Shown: positions 1 to 12,000, counted from the stretch's first letter. The stretch: DNA of 64,000 bases from Selaginella moellendorffii (GCF_000143415.4 NW_003314334.1:191855-255854); one strand, 5' to 3'. Notes: generated by a model from the letters alone, not told the origin. Numbers and translations are program-made.

Positions 1-983
1 CCCCCCCCCCTCTGAAACAAAGCTACCCAGGAAACTGGGTGTTTGTCACAATGCCATTGATTCGCGTAAGTTACGCTTAACGAATGTGATGAGGGCACAT
101 GGGAGCATATGACTTTTAGCTGCATGGCCCATGTTCCTGCTTACGAATGCCTCTCCTACTTTTTCTTTTTTGGTTTTTGTGCATCATTCTGGATGAGGGG
201 AGGAAATCCTCCCCAGTTCTGCAAATTCTCTTGTTGCTCTCGCGTGATGTAATCGTCCTCTAATCCTCTAATCATCTGGCGGCGTCCTTGTAACTTGTGT
301 GACGGTTTCTCCATTCACTCGGCTGGTGGCGTCTTGTGGCCCAACCAAGCTTTCACATCAACGAGGCGAGTCCAATTTAGCAGAGGCCAGCAAGCCAGCT
401 GGAGCTCCAAGGTGTCGGTCAGGCGCAACGGCCTAGAGCCGGTGGCTGGCGGGCTTGTGGCGCCCCAATGGATTACGTGCAACCGGCCATTGCCGGTTGC
501 CAGCCCATTATTCTTTGTTAAATATTCCCTTGACGTGGAAATGGAAGAAAATAGCTTAAGCAACAGGCACGTCTGCTCCGGAAACGCGGGCGAGGCGAGG
601 CGAGCAATCTGGGTGGGGGATGTGCCCAGCGCTGGATCCAGCTCCATTTCACACCCTCTGCGGCGGCAGCGCTCATCCTCTCCAGCTCAAATCGGTAAGT
701 TTCCAGGCTCCGTGGCCGCATTTGGCAGGTGCCACGCTCCAACAATTCCTTCCAGGAGATGTGACTACACACAGCGGCGAGACATGGAAGAGTGTGCAGT
801 CGCGGGCGAGGAGGCGGATCAAGATCGGTCACTGTGCGGTCGGCAGAGTATCAAGGCCAGTGGTTTTGGCTTCCCCGCGGCGGCCCCGATTAGCATCAAC
901 ATGATTTTGGCATCGCCAACCAATCCAGCTCTGCTGCATTGCTGCTGCTAGGTCTTCGGGGCGGGGGATCGAGGGCGCCAGAG
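1..983. other. Intergenic / upstream of polygalacturonase gene
   Basis: No recognised gene. The stretch opens with a C homopolymer at the window edge and becomes GC-rich after about 340. Long open frames on both strands in 295-951 overlap one another, have low-complexity composition and match no family I know, so they look like chance frames in GC-rich DNA. The 3' part presumably holds the promoter and leader of the GH28 gene starting at 984. Confidence 0.5.
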
Positions 984-3052
984 ATGTGGTGGTTTGTGAA
1001 GCTCGACGCGCTGGCCATTCTTGTAGGTATGATGGTGATAGAGTCTTGGGGCGATTGCTCGAGCTCGTCCGGCCGATTGGACGCGGAGGAGATCTGCGGG
1101 CGCGGCAACCGCAGAAGCGTTGCGAGGCCGCACAGTGTGTCCATCACAGAGTTCGGAGCTGTCGGGGATGGGCAAACCGTGAACACGGTGGCGTTTCAGA
1201 ATGCCGTCTTTTATCTGCAGTCGTTTGCTCACAAGGGTGGCGCGCAACTCTACGTGCCCGCCGGCAGGTGGCTAACGGGCAGCTTCACGCTCATCAGTCA
1301 CCTGACGCTCTTTCTCGACACGGGCTCCGTCATCCTCGCCTCTCAGGTCAGGTCGGCCGGCCTTTCCAATTGGATGTCGCTCACCCTGCTTGCTTGTTTC
1401 TTCGATTCGGTAGGATCCACACGACTGGCCTTTAATAGATCCATTGCCGTCGTACGGGAGGGGCAGGGACCTCCCGGGTCGGAGGCACAGGAGTCTAGTC
1501 TATGGCAAGGATGTGGAAGATGTAGTGATTACAGGTGAGATACTGTATCCTCCTCGCTTTTCTTGTGTGAAGCACAGTTGCTCTGTCACAGGTGGAAATG
1601 GGACAATAGACGGGCAGGGATCGGTGTGGTGGCACTGGTTCCGTAATCAGTCCCTGAATTATACAAGGGGCCACTTGGTGGAGTTCATCAATTCGAAAAA
1701 CATCGTGGTGTCAAATATTAGTCTCCTGAATTCACCATCCTGGACCATCCACCCTGTTTATTGCAGGTTTGTCTGATAGGTGTAGTAGCACTTCTGCTAG
1801 AGTCCTGGATTTTTTTTAAAATTTTTTTTTTCGTGCTCTAACGAGTTACCGTGTGTTGTTGGTTTCTGGTTTTGAAAGCAATGTTGTCATCAGAGGCGTG
1901 ACCGTGGTTGCCCCTTCGGAGTCACCCAACACTGATGGTGTCCAACCAGGTAACAATTCTTGACAACCCTCTACTTCATCCAGGCTTTTCACGTACTTGA
2001 GCAACCATGGGAGTGGACCATGGTTCTCGACTCTGACTTTTTTTCACACAACTACTTAGTTGCTTTTTCTTCTACGTTTAGCGATTCCTTGCTGGAATTT
2101 TGTCGCTTGTTTTCGAACCCTTGGCTGTTTCGAAACAGAGCTCTTGCTAACAGTGAGTTAGATGGTAACCCAGGCCCAAAGGAGCGAGGCACTGTTGTTT
2201 AAGGAACCGGCAAGATGCAGGTATAGCATCTTTTGGGTTTACTACTATTTTGACTGTGGGTTTCATTACGTGAGCTCCCACCCTGTGCTCTTTGCATGGG
2301 CCTCTGGTTGTTGATCTCGTGGGATGGATCACTCAACTCCGTCCATCCATTTTCCATTCTCTGATTCTAATCCAGATAAACACGTGCCCTGTGCAGATTC
2401 TTGTACCGGCGTCTGCATTGAGGACTGCGCGATAACCAGCGGCGGCGACGCTGTCTCGGTCAAGAGCGGCTGGGACGAGTATGGCATCCAGGTTGGGCTC
2501 CCGAGTGCCAAGGTCGTGATCCGGCGAATCACGGCCCAGGCACCCGCCAGCGCCGCCATCGCCTTTGGCAGTGAGATGTCGGGCGGGATAAAGAATGTGG
2601 TGGTGGAGGACGTTCGAGTGTTCAACTCAAAGATCGGAGTCCACGTTAAGACTGGCGCGGGCCGCGGAGGCTACGTCAAGAACATCTCGGTCACCAACGT
2701 CACCATGGACAGTGTGCTCACGGCAATCGCCTTGAGCGGCAACAGTAGCAGCGAGCATCCTGACGAGGGCTACGACCCGCTGGCGTACCCGGTGGTGAGA
2801 GGGATTTACGTGAACAAGGTTTGGGGCCGGAACATCTCCCACGCCGGAAGCCTGAGAGGTTTGGAGGCGGCCCCGTTTGAGGACATATGCTTGTCCAACA
2901 TAACTCTCGAGGTTGACGAGGCCTCGCAGGGATCCAAGTGGGACTGCTCCAACGTCAAAGGAGCCTCTCTCGGCGTCACTCCAACGCCGTGCCGCCAGCT
3001 CCAAAATCTCCTGGTCCTCGTCCTCCCCACTCGGACCTTGACAAGTCAATGA
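984..3052 (+). CDS. Polygalacturonase-like glycoside hydrolase family 28 protein (5 exons)
   Basis: Pectin-degrading GH28 fold, expected to be secreted to the cell wall. Exons by splice sites and family conservation: 984-1346, 1414-1534, 1592-1766, 1879-1949, 2397-3052, giving 461 aa. The N-terminus (MWWFVKLDALAILVGMMVI) is a signal peptide or anchor. Plant GH28 hallmarks follow in order: LPSYGRGRDLPG, GNGTIDGQG, SPNTDG (the NTD motif) and KSGWDEYG. The usual catalytic GDD motif reads GGD (SGGDAVSVKSG), so one of the paired aspartates is replaced by glycine. GSEMSGGI stands where other PGs have GHG, as is normal for this plant clade, and HVKTGAGRGGY replaces the RIK-type motif. The family call is firm. 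Hydrolase activity is doubtful because of the lost aspartate. The start was chosen because it is followed directly by the hydrophobic leader. Confidence 0.9.
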
Positions 3053-3254
3053 CCCCCCCACGTACTTTTGTAATAAGTAAAGGAGTTCGTACCTATATTA
3101 TATATACATGAGAGTCCGTACAGACTTGAACGTCCACCGTCGGATCCCCAGGCCCGAATCCAATCCAGTGGCTTTCTCCCGCGGACACGTGGCGAGAGGG
3201 CATTGGCGACAGCGCTGAGAATTACCGTGGACGCAAGGGCCCTGCTCTCTTACC

Positions 3255-3261
3255 TATAAAA
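3255..3261 (+). promoter_or_regulatory. TATA box of the SF1 helicase gene
   Basis: TATAAAA lies about 340 bp before the chosen ATG at 3595 and about 25 bp before a GA-rich run typical of a plant transcript start (GAGAGAAGAGAGAG). The long leader this implies would contain the G-rich repeat and the small upstream ORF described below. Confidence 0.5.
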
Positions 3262-3378
3262 TGCGGCTGCCCCTCTCTCCCAGAGAGAAGAGAGAGCCTG
3301 AGGAAGAATTCTAGAGCGCTGTGCTCGCCTCCACCAAGAGGAGCAAGTCAGCGAAGTTGAGAGAGGGATTGGAGGAGC

Positions 3379-3420
3379 GGCGGGCGGGCGGGCGGGCGGG
3401 CGGGCGGGCGGACGGGCGGC
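3379..3420 (+). repeat. (CGGG)n G-rich tetranucleotide run in helicase leader
   Basis: About eight consecutive GGGC/GGGCG units lie on the sense strand, followed by GGC triplets. Four or more closely spaced GGG tracts satisfy the simple G-quadruplex pattern. It falls between the TATA box and the main ATG, so it would be in the 5' UTR. Confidence 0.8.
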
Positions 3421-3433
3421 GGCGGCGGCGGTC

Positions 3434-3481
3434 AGGATGGAGAAGGAGTGGTGGATTAGGATGGAGCAGGAGTGGTGGATT
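3434..3481 (+). repeat. 24-bp direct repeat, two copies
   Basis: Two adjacent 24-bp units (3434-3457 and 3458-3481) differ at one base. Their length is a multiple of three, and they encode two nearly identical 8-residue blocks (MEKEWWIR and MEQEWWIG) of the upstream ORF. Confidence 0.85.
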
Positions 3482-3541
3482 GGAAGTTTGTCCAGGTGCG
3501 AGACGTATTGCGTTGTGGCCGACGAGGATAACCCTAGGTGA
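3437..3541 (+). CDS. Upstream ORF (34 codons) in helicase 5' leader
   Basis: ATG at 3437 opens a 34-codon frame ending TGA at 3539-3541, 53 bp before the main ATG. It contains the duplicated MEKEWWIR/MEQEWWIG blocks. If the TATA box at 3255 is used, this is the uORF nearest the main start and could reduce translation of the helicase. No homologue is recognised, and translation is inferred only from position. Confidence 0.4.
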   Translation: MEKEWWIRMEQEWWIGSLSRCETYCVVADEDNPR

Positions 3542-3594
3542 CCCTATTATGTGATGCCGGATTATTACTAGTAGTAGTTACGAGTTCTAGGACG

Positions 3595-6500
3595 ATGGAG
3601 CTCGATCTGAATTTACCGCCTCCATCGCCCAAGGCTCCTGATGCCGACACGGCGGGACAAGCGGCATGCCCCTCCTCGAGCAGCGGTGACAAGCCACCCG
3701 TCAAGGTAGAAAAGGCGCGGAGGAGCGCGAGGCTGGCCAAGCAACAGTCGGACAACTTCATGGAGCCGCCGGAAGATACAAGCGCTGCTGTTTGTAGTAA
3801 AGCAGTGGAGAGTAGTGCTCGGCCACCCGACAGTACTCGGCCACCCGAGGCGCCAACGCCAGCCCCCCAGAGAAAAGCGGTCACCACCCTCCCCAGGCAA
3901 GCTGCTGTAGCCAAGAACGACGAGAAGCTGGGCAAGAAGCGTACGAGGCAGACGATGGTGCTGGAGTTAGGCGAGTCCTTGCAAATAGCACGTCCGCCGA
4001 AAGTCCCGACACCGGTTGTGCGGAGCGTAGGAGTTCGGCAACAGCTTAAAGAAGCCAGAGAGAATGTGGAGTCGTGCTTCGAGACCAACAAGGACGACAA
4101 CTGTAATGGACCCCTCGATGCCAAAGAGAGGCCCCGAGATGCGCAGCTTAAGCCGCAATTCCAGAGGCCGAATGTTCGACGACAGCATGGTGAGAATGGA
4201 GGGAATGGAGGTGAAGAGCGCGCACCAATTAGGAGGCAAGCTCCATTCAAGCGTGCTGCTGCAGCATCTCAACCTCTGGACGCGTCTATTGAAAGGCTCC
4301 ATCGAGAGGCTACCTGCAGCAAGCTGTGGCAACAATCAGGTTTGTTATATTCTCCGGTAATACGGTAGTTTTTTTCCTGTTTTTCTTTTTTTTTTTTGGC
4401 CTTGGTTTTTCCTGTCTTTTTCTTCTTCGAAAGAGAGAAAATGGTTAGGGTCGCTGACTAAGTCAGATGCTGGCAACATTATGACGCTAGATGCTTCATA
4501 GTTTCTGTCAGTGTTATGCTTACTCACGTACTGTTTTTCTACAGTTTTGAGTCGACTGTGTGTGTAACATGGCAAGCAGCTGCCGCTCTTTATATGCAAG
4601 TCCACCAAAAGGTTCATCGGACGTGGAAGAGCAAGGGATTTTGCTCAATGAAAATTGCAGCGCTGCTGTTTGGGCTGATCGCACAGAGTAGTTATCAAAC
4701 CTGCTTGGGCGTGTAGGACTACGTATCTGGGATGGATTTTTGACGGTGTAAAAGTCTGTGCAGGCCAACCAGCGGAGACAGAGCTGCAGCGCGTTCCAGG
4801 AAGCTTTGCATCTTTAGAAGAATACGTACAAGTATTCGAACCACTACTGTTTGAAGAGTGCCGGGCACAGCTGTTCAATGTCTGGGAGGAGCTTCGTGAC
4901 TCAGGAAAGGAAGTACACACTTCCGCGATGATCAAAGCAGTTGATAAACGCGACAGAGGTATGTGCCTTGTGATTCTGGTTCTGATTCTGATGCATGGTA
5001 ACTAAACATTTGTTACCAGGATGGTACGATGTCACTTTACTTCCTCTGGACGCTCGTACTCGCTTTAACTTCAAAGAAGGCGACGTGGCAGTTTTGTCGA
5101 CACCGCCTCAAGGTAGTGTGTCCATTTGTCTTTCTCAAAAGAAATTGAGCTTTAAGCTGGTGCTTATAATACAGACGCTCAACGCAAGAATGGCAGTGAA
5201 GATGCCAAAGAGGAAGGCGAAATATCGATTCACATTGCTGGTATTGCCCGCCGGTACATGCCCCTTGACGTTCGTGACGCCCATGGAGCTGTTATGTTCA
5301 TCAACTTTTCCGAACTTAACGGAGATACTGGGTGAGTTATTTCCGTTTGAGCTAAACTTTGCTATCGTTGTCTAACTCGGTTTTGTTTGAAGAGGTGGCT
5401 ACCCCAATCACTTGTTGGACGACTTGCGTCAAGGTGGTGTATGGTCGTTCACTGTTTTAGGAGGCCTTGCGACTACACAGCGTGAATATGTTGCCCTTCA
5501 TGCTCTCTACCGCCTGCACCCTCAGGTAAATTGTTTTCTTGGTTCTTTCATGGATTTTACGAGTGGTCCATTCACAGATGCTCAAGGCGATATTGCAGCC
5601 ACGGCCCGAGCTATTTCCTCGCTATGACCAGGAGCAAGCGGTTATGCTTAGCTGTTTCACTCCAGGGTTTACTGAGTACTTGCGCAACAATTTCAATGCT
5701 CCGCAACTGTCGGCTATACAATGGGCGGCTATGCACACGGCTGCCGGCACTGCTGCAGCTACGAGATCACAGGAAATATGGCCTTTTAGCCTGGTGCAAG
5801 GGCCGCCTGGGACAGGGAAAACACATACGGTCTGGGGGATGCTGAACGCTATCCACCTTGTGCAGTATCAGAGGTACTACACCGCTCTCCTCAAGAAAAT
5901 TGCACCTGGTGCAGTAGTCTCGGATGCTTCTGCTGGCGATGACGAGCAGGGAGGGTGGATTGATGAGGTTTTGCAGAAGATGGACAAGAGTCTCCTCCGA
6001 CAGCTTCCAAAGCTTTGCCCGAAGCCCCGGATGCTTGTCTGTGCTCCCTCGAATGCAGCAACAGATGAACTGCTTTCTCGTGTGCTGGACAAAGGTTTTA
6101 TGGACGGCGAGATGAGGGTATATCGGCCTGACGTGGCTCGCGTGGGAACAGATCCGCAGTCCAAGGCAGCGCAGGCAGTTTCCGTGGAAAAGAGAACGGA
6201 GTCGCTCATTGGAAAAGGGCGGGACGAGATTTTAGAGTGGCTTCAGCGGATGCGGCTGCGGGAGTATGCTCTATCACAGCATATAGCGGTGCTACAAAAG
6301 GACTTAAATGCCAGTCGGGTCCAGGGCGCAGTCGGTGTCGAGCCCGAGGTGCTTACGGCCCGCGACCAGGCCAGAGACATGAAGCTGCAGCAGCTGGCAT
6401 CGCTGCTGGAAGAAAGAGATAAGGTGCTGGTTGACATGTCCCGGTTTGTGATTGTTGACAACCTTCATAAGCCGGGTGGTGGATATGGTCTCGAGGACGC

Positions 6501-7704
6501 GAAGAGCAAGCTCGAAGCGAGCTTTGCGAATGAGGCGGAGATCGTGTTCACCACAGTTTCCAGCAGCGGTCGTAAACTCTTCACCAATCTGGCCCGTGGT
6601 TTTGACATCGTGGTTATTGATGAAGCAGCACAAGCCAGCGAACTAGGCGTGCTACCTCCACTCATCCTTGGAGCAGCCCGCTGTGTCCTGGTTGGTGATC
6701 CGCAGCAGCTCCCAGCGACTGTCATTAGCCGGGTGGCGGACACCATGCAGTATTCGCGAAGCTTGTTCGAGCGGTTTCAACAAGCGGGATGTCCGACGCT
6801 CATGCTGACAGTCCAGTATCGCATGCATCCTCAAATTCGGGATTTTCCATCTCGGCATTTTTATCAGGGCCGTCTCCAGGACAGTGACAGCGTCAAGGGC
6901 TTGCCGGACGAGATTTACCACCATGACCCGCTGCTGCAGCCTTACCTCTTTTTCGACGTGAGCCACGGAAAGGAGTCGCACATCAGCGGCTCGGTCTCGT
7001 TTCAGAATGTTGTCGAGGCCAAGTTTGCAGCCAAGCTGTATGACCACCTCCAAGGTGTTTTGAAGGCGGCAGGGAGGCAGCAGGCGACCGTGGGTGTCAT
7101 ATCTCCTTACAAGCTTCAACTGAGGTGCATACAGAGGGAATTCGAGTCTCTCTCTGGTGATGCCAAGGGAGTTTACATCAACACGGTGGATGCATTCCAG
7201 GGGCAGGAAAGGGACGTGATTATAATGTCTTGCGTCCGAGCTTCTAACCACGGGGTGGGATTCGTAGCGGACATAAGGCGGATGAACGTGGCTTTGACTC
7301 GAGCTCGTCGATCGCTATGGGTAAGATTTTGTATTTTTTTATCACTTTTTCCTGGCTGAAGCCATGCATGCGCTGCGCAGGTTATAGGCAATGCCGGTAC
7401 GTTGGAGCAGTCTGAAGATTGGGCTAAGCTCATAGAAGATGCAAAGTCGAGGAACTGTTTCATCACCTCGGCTGCAGCAGTGGAGAAGGGCCTCATCAGT
7501 GACGGGGTTTTAAGTCAGGTTCTCAGGGAGCCGACGTTGCCAAGCTCGTTGTCACGGCTGGATGGTCATAATAGAGCAGGCAGTGATTTGAGAGGGACGA
7601 GAGATAACAACAAGCCAGGTAGGCGTGGGAGGTACGAAGCGGAAGCCGAGAGAAAGACTGCCGATAATTATCTGAGGCAGCACAACAGTTTCAGAAGAGG
7701 GTGA
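3595..7704 (+). CDS. SEN1/UPF1-type superfamily 1 RNA/DNA helicase with N-terminal EAR-like motif (7 exons)
   Basis: Exons: 3595-4339, 4764-4958, 5020-5112, 5175-5331, 5393-5525, 5578-7320, 7381-7704, giving 1129 aa. It matches the plant family of large P-loop helicases represented by Arabidopsis At4g30100, as I recall it. The N-terminal ~250 residues are disordered and start MELDLNLPP, which fits both EAR patterns (LxLxL and DLNxxP). A conserved pre-helicase domain follows (VFEPLLFEECRAQL, GWYDV, FKEGDVAVLS, TTQREYVALHA). Helicase motifs: GPPGTGKT near 516, CAPSNAATDELL, DEAA near 789, GDPQQLPAT, QYRMHPQIRDFPS, VDAFQGQERDVI, and VALTRARRSLWV followed after the last intron by VIGNA. All motifs are intact. 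A nuclear role in RNA/DNA unwinding, possibly with corepressor recruitment through the EAR motif, is inferred. The gene converges with H2B. Confidence 0.95.
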
Positions 7705-8103
7705 CGCTGAAAAACAGATTAAAGCTCTTCTTCCATCGTTTTTCCTCGCTTTTCGAGGCCACAGCAACATGTACATGACAAGAGACCAGGAGACTCGAGA
7801 TGGTTTGTTTCGTGGGCAACAAGGATGGCTTTACTTGTTGTTTTGATAACTATAGGTGGTACTTGCGATTTTCCCTCTCGATCTCGACGTGATGTACATA
7901 TACATATACTTCACATTTCTCACTGTGCTAGACTCGTTCCAGCGCGAGCAAGCTTAGAAAACTACCATTGTAGAACACATTGACTGTTGGAAAAAAAAAG
8001 TTTCACCATTGAAGATCAAGTATACAGGAGTTACAACGACACTTAGATTAATAGGAAAAAGAAAGGAGAGGCAAAAGCTACTCGAGTTCCAGGAAGAACA
8101 AGC
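7705..8103. other. Convergent 3' intergenic region
   Basis: The 399 bp between the helicase stop and the H2B stop presumably hold both 3' UTRs. No other feature is visible. Confidence 0.6.
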
Positions 8104-8529
8104 TCAAGAGCTCGTGAACTTGGTGACGGCCTTGGTCCCTTCGGACACGGCATGCTTGGCGAGCTCGCCGGGAAGGATGAGACGAACCGCCGTCTGGATC
8201 TCCCGCGAGGTGATTGTGGGCTTTTTGTTGTAGCGAGCCAACCTCGAGGCCTCCTGCGCTAGCTTCTCGAAGATGTCGTTGATGAAGCTGTTCATGATCC
8301 CCATGGCCTTGCTCGAAATGCCCGTCTCGGGGTGGACCTGCTTGAGTACCTTGTATATGTACATCTTGTACGTCTCCACGCTCTTCTTCATCTTGCGCTT
8401 CTTCTTGTCCGCCGCCGCCGATGGATCCTTGGCCGGGGTCTTCTTCTCCGCCCGCGGCTTCTTCTCCGCCGCCTTCTTCTCCGCTGGGACCTTCTCAGCT
8501 ACAGGCTTCTTCTCCGCTGCCTTGGCCAT
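8104..8529 (-). CDS. Histone H2B
   Basis: Single exon, 141 aa, intronless as is usual for plant H2B. The first ~45 residues are a lysine/alanine/glutamate-rich plant-type tail with repeated AEKK blocks. The histone fold follows: [54 protein letters not shown], ending with [20 protein letters not shown]. The C-terminal lysine in EGTKAVTKF is the position ubiquitinated in other H2Bs. It packages DNA in nucleosomes as a dimer with H2A. Promoter elements typical of plant histone genes lie upstream at 8679-8776. Confidence 0.99.
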   Translation of the reverse strand: MAKAAEKKPVAEKVPAEKKAAEKKPRAEKKTPAKDPSAAADKKKRKMKKSVETYKMYIYKVLKQVHPETGISSKAMGIMNSFINDIFEKLAQEASRLARYNKKPTITSREIQTAVRLILPGELAKHAVSEGTKAVTKFTSS

Positions 8530-8550
8530 CGCTCCGCCGCTTGGGAATCC

Positions 8551-8579
8551 GAGAGAGAGAGAGACAGAGAGAAAGAGAG
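8551..8579 (-). repeat. GA/CT microsatellite in H2B 5' UTR
   Basis: An imperfect GA run on the plus strand, i.e. CT-rich on the H2B sense strand, begins about 22 bp upstream of the ATG. CT-rich leaders are common in plant genes. Confidence 0.8.
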
Positions 8580-8678
8580 GCTCTGCCTACTGATTTGAGA
8601 GCTAGCGCTACCACTTACTCCTCTCGCACACACCAGGAAGATTGCTCGCCAATGGAAAACCCCTAGCTCCGTGAAAAT

Positions 8679-8686
8679 CTTATAAA
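8679..8686 (-). promoter_or_regulatory. TATA box of H2B
   Basis: TTTATAAG on the minus strand, about 150 bp upstream of the H2B ATG, in line with the CCAAT and ACGT-type elements further upstream. Confidence 0.7.
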
Positions 8687-8704
8687 CACCTGATTCCTGC
8701 GCTC

Positions 8705-8711
8705 CCATTGG
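8705..8711 (-). promoter_or_regulatory. CCAAT box of H2B
   Basis: CCAATGG on the minus strand, about 20 bp upstream of the TATA box. CCAAT motifs are frequent in histone promoters. Confidence 0.5.
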
Positions 8712-8762
8712 CTCTCGCGGCGCGACGAGGATCAACCTCCCAGCCAACGACATCGCAACCCG

Positions 8763-8776
8763 CCACGTCGGCGATC
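8763..8776. promoter_or_regulatory. Histone type I-like (ACGT hexamer) promoter element
   Basis: CCACGTCGGCGATC, read on the plus strand, closely resembles the plant histone type I element (CCACGTCANCGATC followed by CGCG) known from S-phase histone promoters, with one base different in the core. It lies about 80 bp upstream of the H2B TATA box, the expected position, and suggests S-phase control. Confidence 0.6.
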
Positions 8777-9001
8777 TCCATCCTGGCCGTTGGTTCTGGC
8801 AGTTTGGCGCCTCTTATTTTGGGGCCTTTAATATTTTGTGGAGGGAGTCCAGACATTATGCTCGAGTTACGATGCTTTATATTAACACAAGGAAGAATTG
8901 CAACTTTCGATTTTTCTCAAGCAATGGTGTACAAGGAAGAAAAATAGATCTATGCCATGTAAATAACATAGTGTATAATAACAACACCACCTTCACATTT
9001 G

Positions 9002-12000
9002 TCACCAGGCGCTACCAGGGGACACGGTAATGCCGTGCGAAGCAACAACTTGAGGCTGGAATCGGCTTCCAAATGACTCGGAGCAAACGTCCGACATCTC
9101 CGATCCCACAAAGCTTGGCGCGCTCGTGTTCTTGCCGCTGGGTCTAAGCAGCTGCGTGAGATTCCAAACCACCTTGAGCCGGTTTACTTCTTTCGCAGCG
9201 TGAACCTGTATGTCGAGTTTTAGCTACACACCAAACGCAAGGAAAAGAAGAAAAAGAATCGCTTCTTCTACCTCAACGTTGAAACGAGCCCAAATCTTAT
9301 CGTTCCGCGACTCCATCACACCCTTCAGGATTGTAAGCCCAAGACCCCGGATGTTGTCAGCAATCTCCCAGAATAAGCCTCTCTCCTCGCACAACATCTG
9401 AGAGCACGAGAAATCAGCCGACGACAATATATTAAGCACTGATTCACCAACCTCAACAAGCATTTGCCGTGGCTGCTTGAGATTCTCCACAAGAATCGGA
9501 ACGCCACTTCCTTTCGCATCAAGCTCCATAGCCCAGCTTGCACCGTTCTCCAAGCCACTGCTGTTCTCTGCACTCCTCTCTCCCTGTTAAGTTGTCCAAA
9601 TTAGACGATATTCGATGCAAAGACACAGCCTTCGTTCACCTTTACGTCGCCTCCAGCTTTCCACTTGTCACCGTGCTGCGTCACACTTTGGAGAAACTTC
9701 ATATGCCGGATTGTTTTCTCTAGCAGCGCATCAATGCTACACTGCTACACAAAACAAGTAGAAGGTGAACATCCATTTTACTGCATGAAGGACGACGCTT
9801 ACCTTTGTTGCATTGGGAACAATATCGCGAAGCTCCCTAACTCTGTCCTGTATTTGCTGCCTGTCTTTGGGCCTGGGCCTTGGAGCTTCCCCTGGCCTCA
9901 GCCTCTTCCTCCCAGTCATCCGACTAGGCTCCTCCTGCTTTCTGGCTGCCGCTCCGCTAGTATCCTTGTACGAGTGTTCCTCCGACTTCTTAGCCTGGCT
10001 CCCTTCGGTCCAAGAGCTTGAAGAAACATCCACGGACACGCTGCTTGCAGGCCAGTTGGCAGCTATATCTCTGTCCAAACTCGAAGAGCTCGATAGCTGC
10101 TTCTCCAGATATTGCACCGCGTTCCCAACAGTTAGCGCGGGAGCGCATCCTAATGAACTCTTGGCAGATGTCGGTCCCCTGGAACCCAGTGACGACGTAC
10201 TCGCACCGGCAACAACAGCATCCAACAGCTGCTCTGGCCTGTCCGCCGACAGATTGACAAATGCATCGCGGGTTTTGTCCATTGCAGCGGTGGCGCCATC
10301 AAAGGGTAGAGCAAGCTTCGCAGGTTTCATGTCTTCAACCGGTTGTGTTGGTATGTTCACGTACAGTTCCTCCTTACTTGGCCCGCACTTTGAATGAGAA
10401 ACCACCACCTCGGATAATTCATCCCCGAAAGCGAACTGTGAACAGGTTGTCGAACCGCTGGCTTGGCCTCCCGCATACTCCTTATTCAGAGACGCTAACA
10501 AGTTGTTGAAATCATCCAAGTCGTCCTTCTGAAACGCCTTAAACAAACTGTTGTAGTCAAATCCTTCTTCTGGTCCCGGCCGCATCATCCCTGCCTCGTC
10601 TCCAAAGGAAGTTGGCAGCGGCAGGTTCTGATCATAATCTCTTGTTGACACAGGCAAGGTGGAGTCCGGCGGAGGCCATCCGCTGGAGTCGAAGTGCCTG
10701 ATGCTTTGTCCGTAGGAAAGCTCGCTGGAGAAATTAGATAGCCGCCCTGCCTCCGATGAATTAAAGAAACTCTCCACAGGAGCTTTGCTGATCAAGCGGC
10801 TTAAATGGCCTGGATCTTCCTGGAAGACCTGAGATCTGGAACAGTAGAGACCCGTAGAGGCGGGGCGTATATCCTGTGGCTTCTGCCCCATGGATGGAAC
10901 TACCATTGAAGCCCAGCTGCTCGTAGAAAGTTGGAAGGCAGGCTCAACAACTTTGGCCGCTGAACGCAACATGTGTTCTCCCTCCGTAGGAACGGGGCAC
11001 GCTGGTCGGCTGCTCATGGTTGTTCTTGCAGAAGAGCCAAATGCTGCCAACATAGAAGCGGGCTTGTTGACGTACGTTGGCATGGCTTTCGGGACAACAG
11101 AAAGGCCTCTTCCAGCTTGTCCATCGGGAGTGAACTCAGGAACGAATGCCCCAGGCATGCTTTGTAATGCTCCGAACAATGCTCTGATCTGGCCTACCAA
11201 GTTCAGATCCTCGGCCATCTGCAAGGGCACACACAGTTACTTGAGTAAGAGCTGGGAGAAGCTACACACCGTTTGAGTCGATCCAAGTTGCACAACACCT
11301 TGCTGCTGGACTGCTATCACAGCAATCGTCTGGACACCAAAGAGTTAAGGACTCCCTCGAATGAAAGCTACTATACCTTTATTCCCGCTTCAAACTGATT
11401 CGACCAGCCGTGCTCCAATGCCGCTGGTACTCCGCTTTCCATAGATCTTTCCCCAGCTGCAAACACCCACTGGTGCTTTCCGGAGAAAGCTACACGCCCA
11501 ATTATTCTGCCCGAGAGGAAAGTTGGGTTAGCCACGACACCGACAACCGAGTTGCGTACCCTTCTCCCAGGGAGTAAACCTGGAAGGACATTTTAGCGAC
11601 AGCCAACTGTATCTGATCTTCGGCAATGCCACCATCTTGCTTGAGCAGCAGCATGTCCAGAGGGCTTCTCCCATTCCCAGCGCCGCTGCGGCTCAAAGCA
11701 TTGGCGATTGGTGGCAGCGTCGCGAATTCGTAGTAGCTGTCCTCCCATGTCAGCACCCTGCAATAAAAACACAGCGAGAAAAAACGCATAAGAGACAAGC
11801 TAAGTCAACAGTAGCTAAAAAAACCCAAGAGAGGCAGTGCAGTGCCACCTCCAGTTAGCAGGAGATCAAGCAAGAGAGCTCTCTCTCTCTCTCTCTCTTG
11901 AGCACAAGCGAAGCGAAAGGGATGATTTACTCACATACGGCTGCGTCGCTTTAGCTTCCAAAACACAGCGTAGCACCAGCCAGTCCTGTTGCAAAGACTC

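Noticed and set aside
295-951. Long plus-strand open frame upstream of the polygalacturonase
   Set aside because: Low-complexity composition, overlapping open frames on both strands, no family resemblance and no signal for a gene start.
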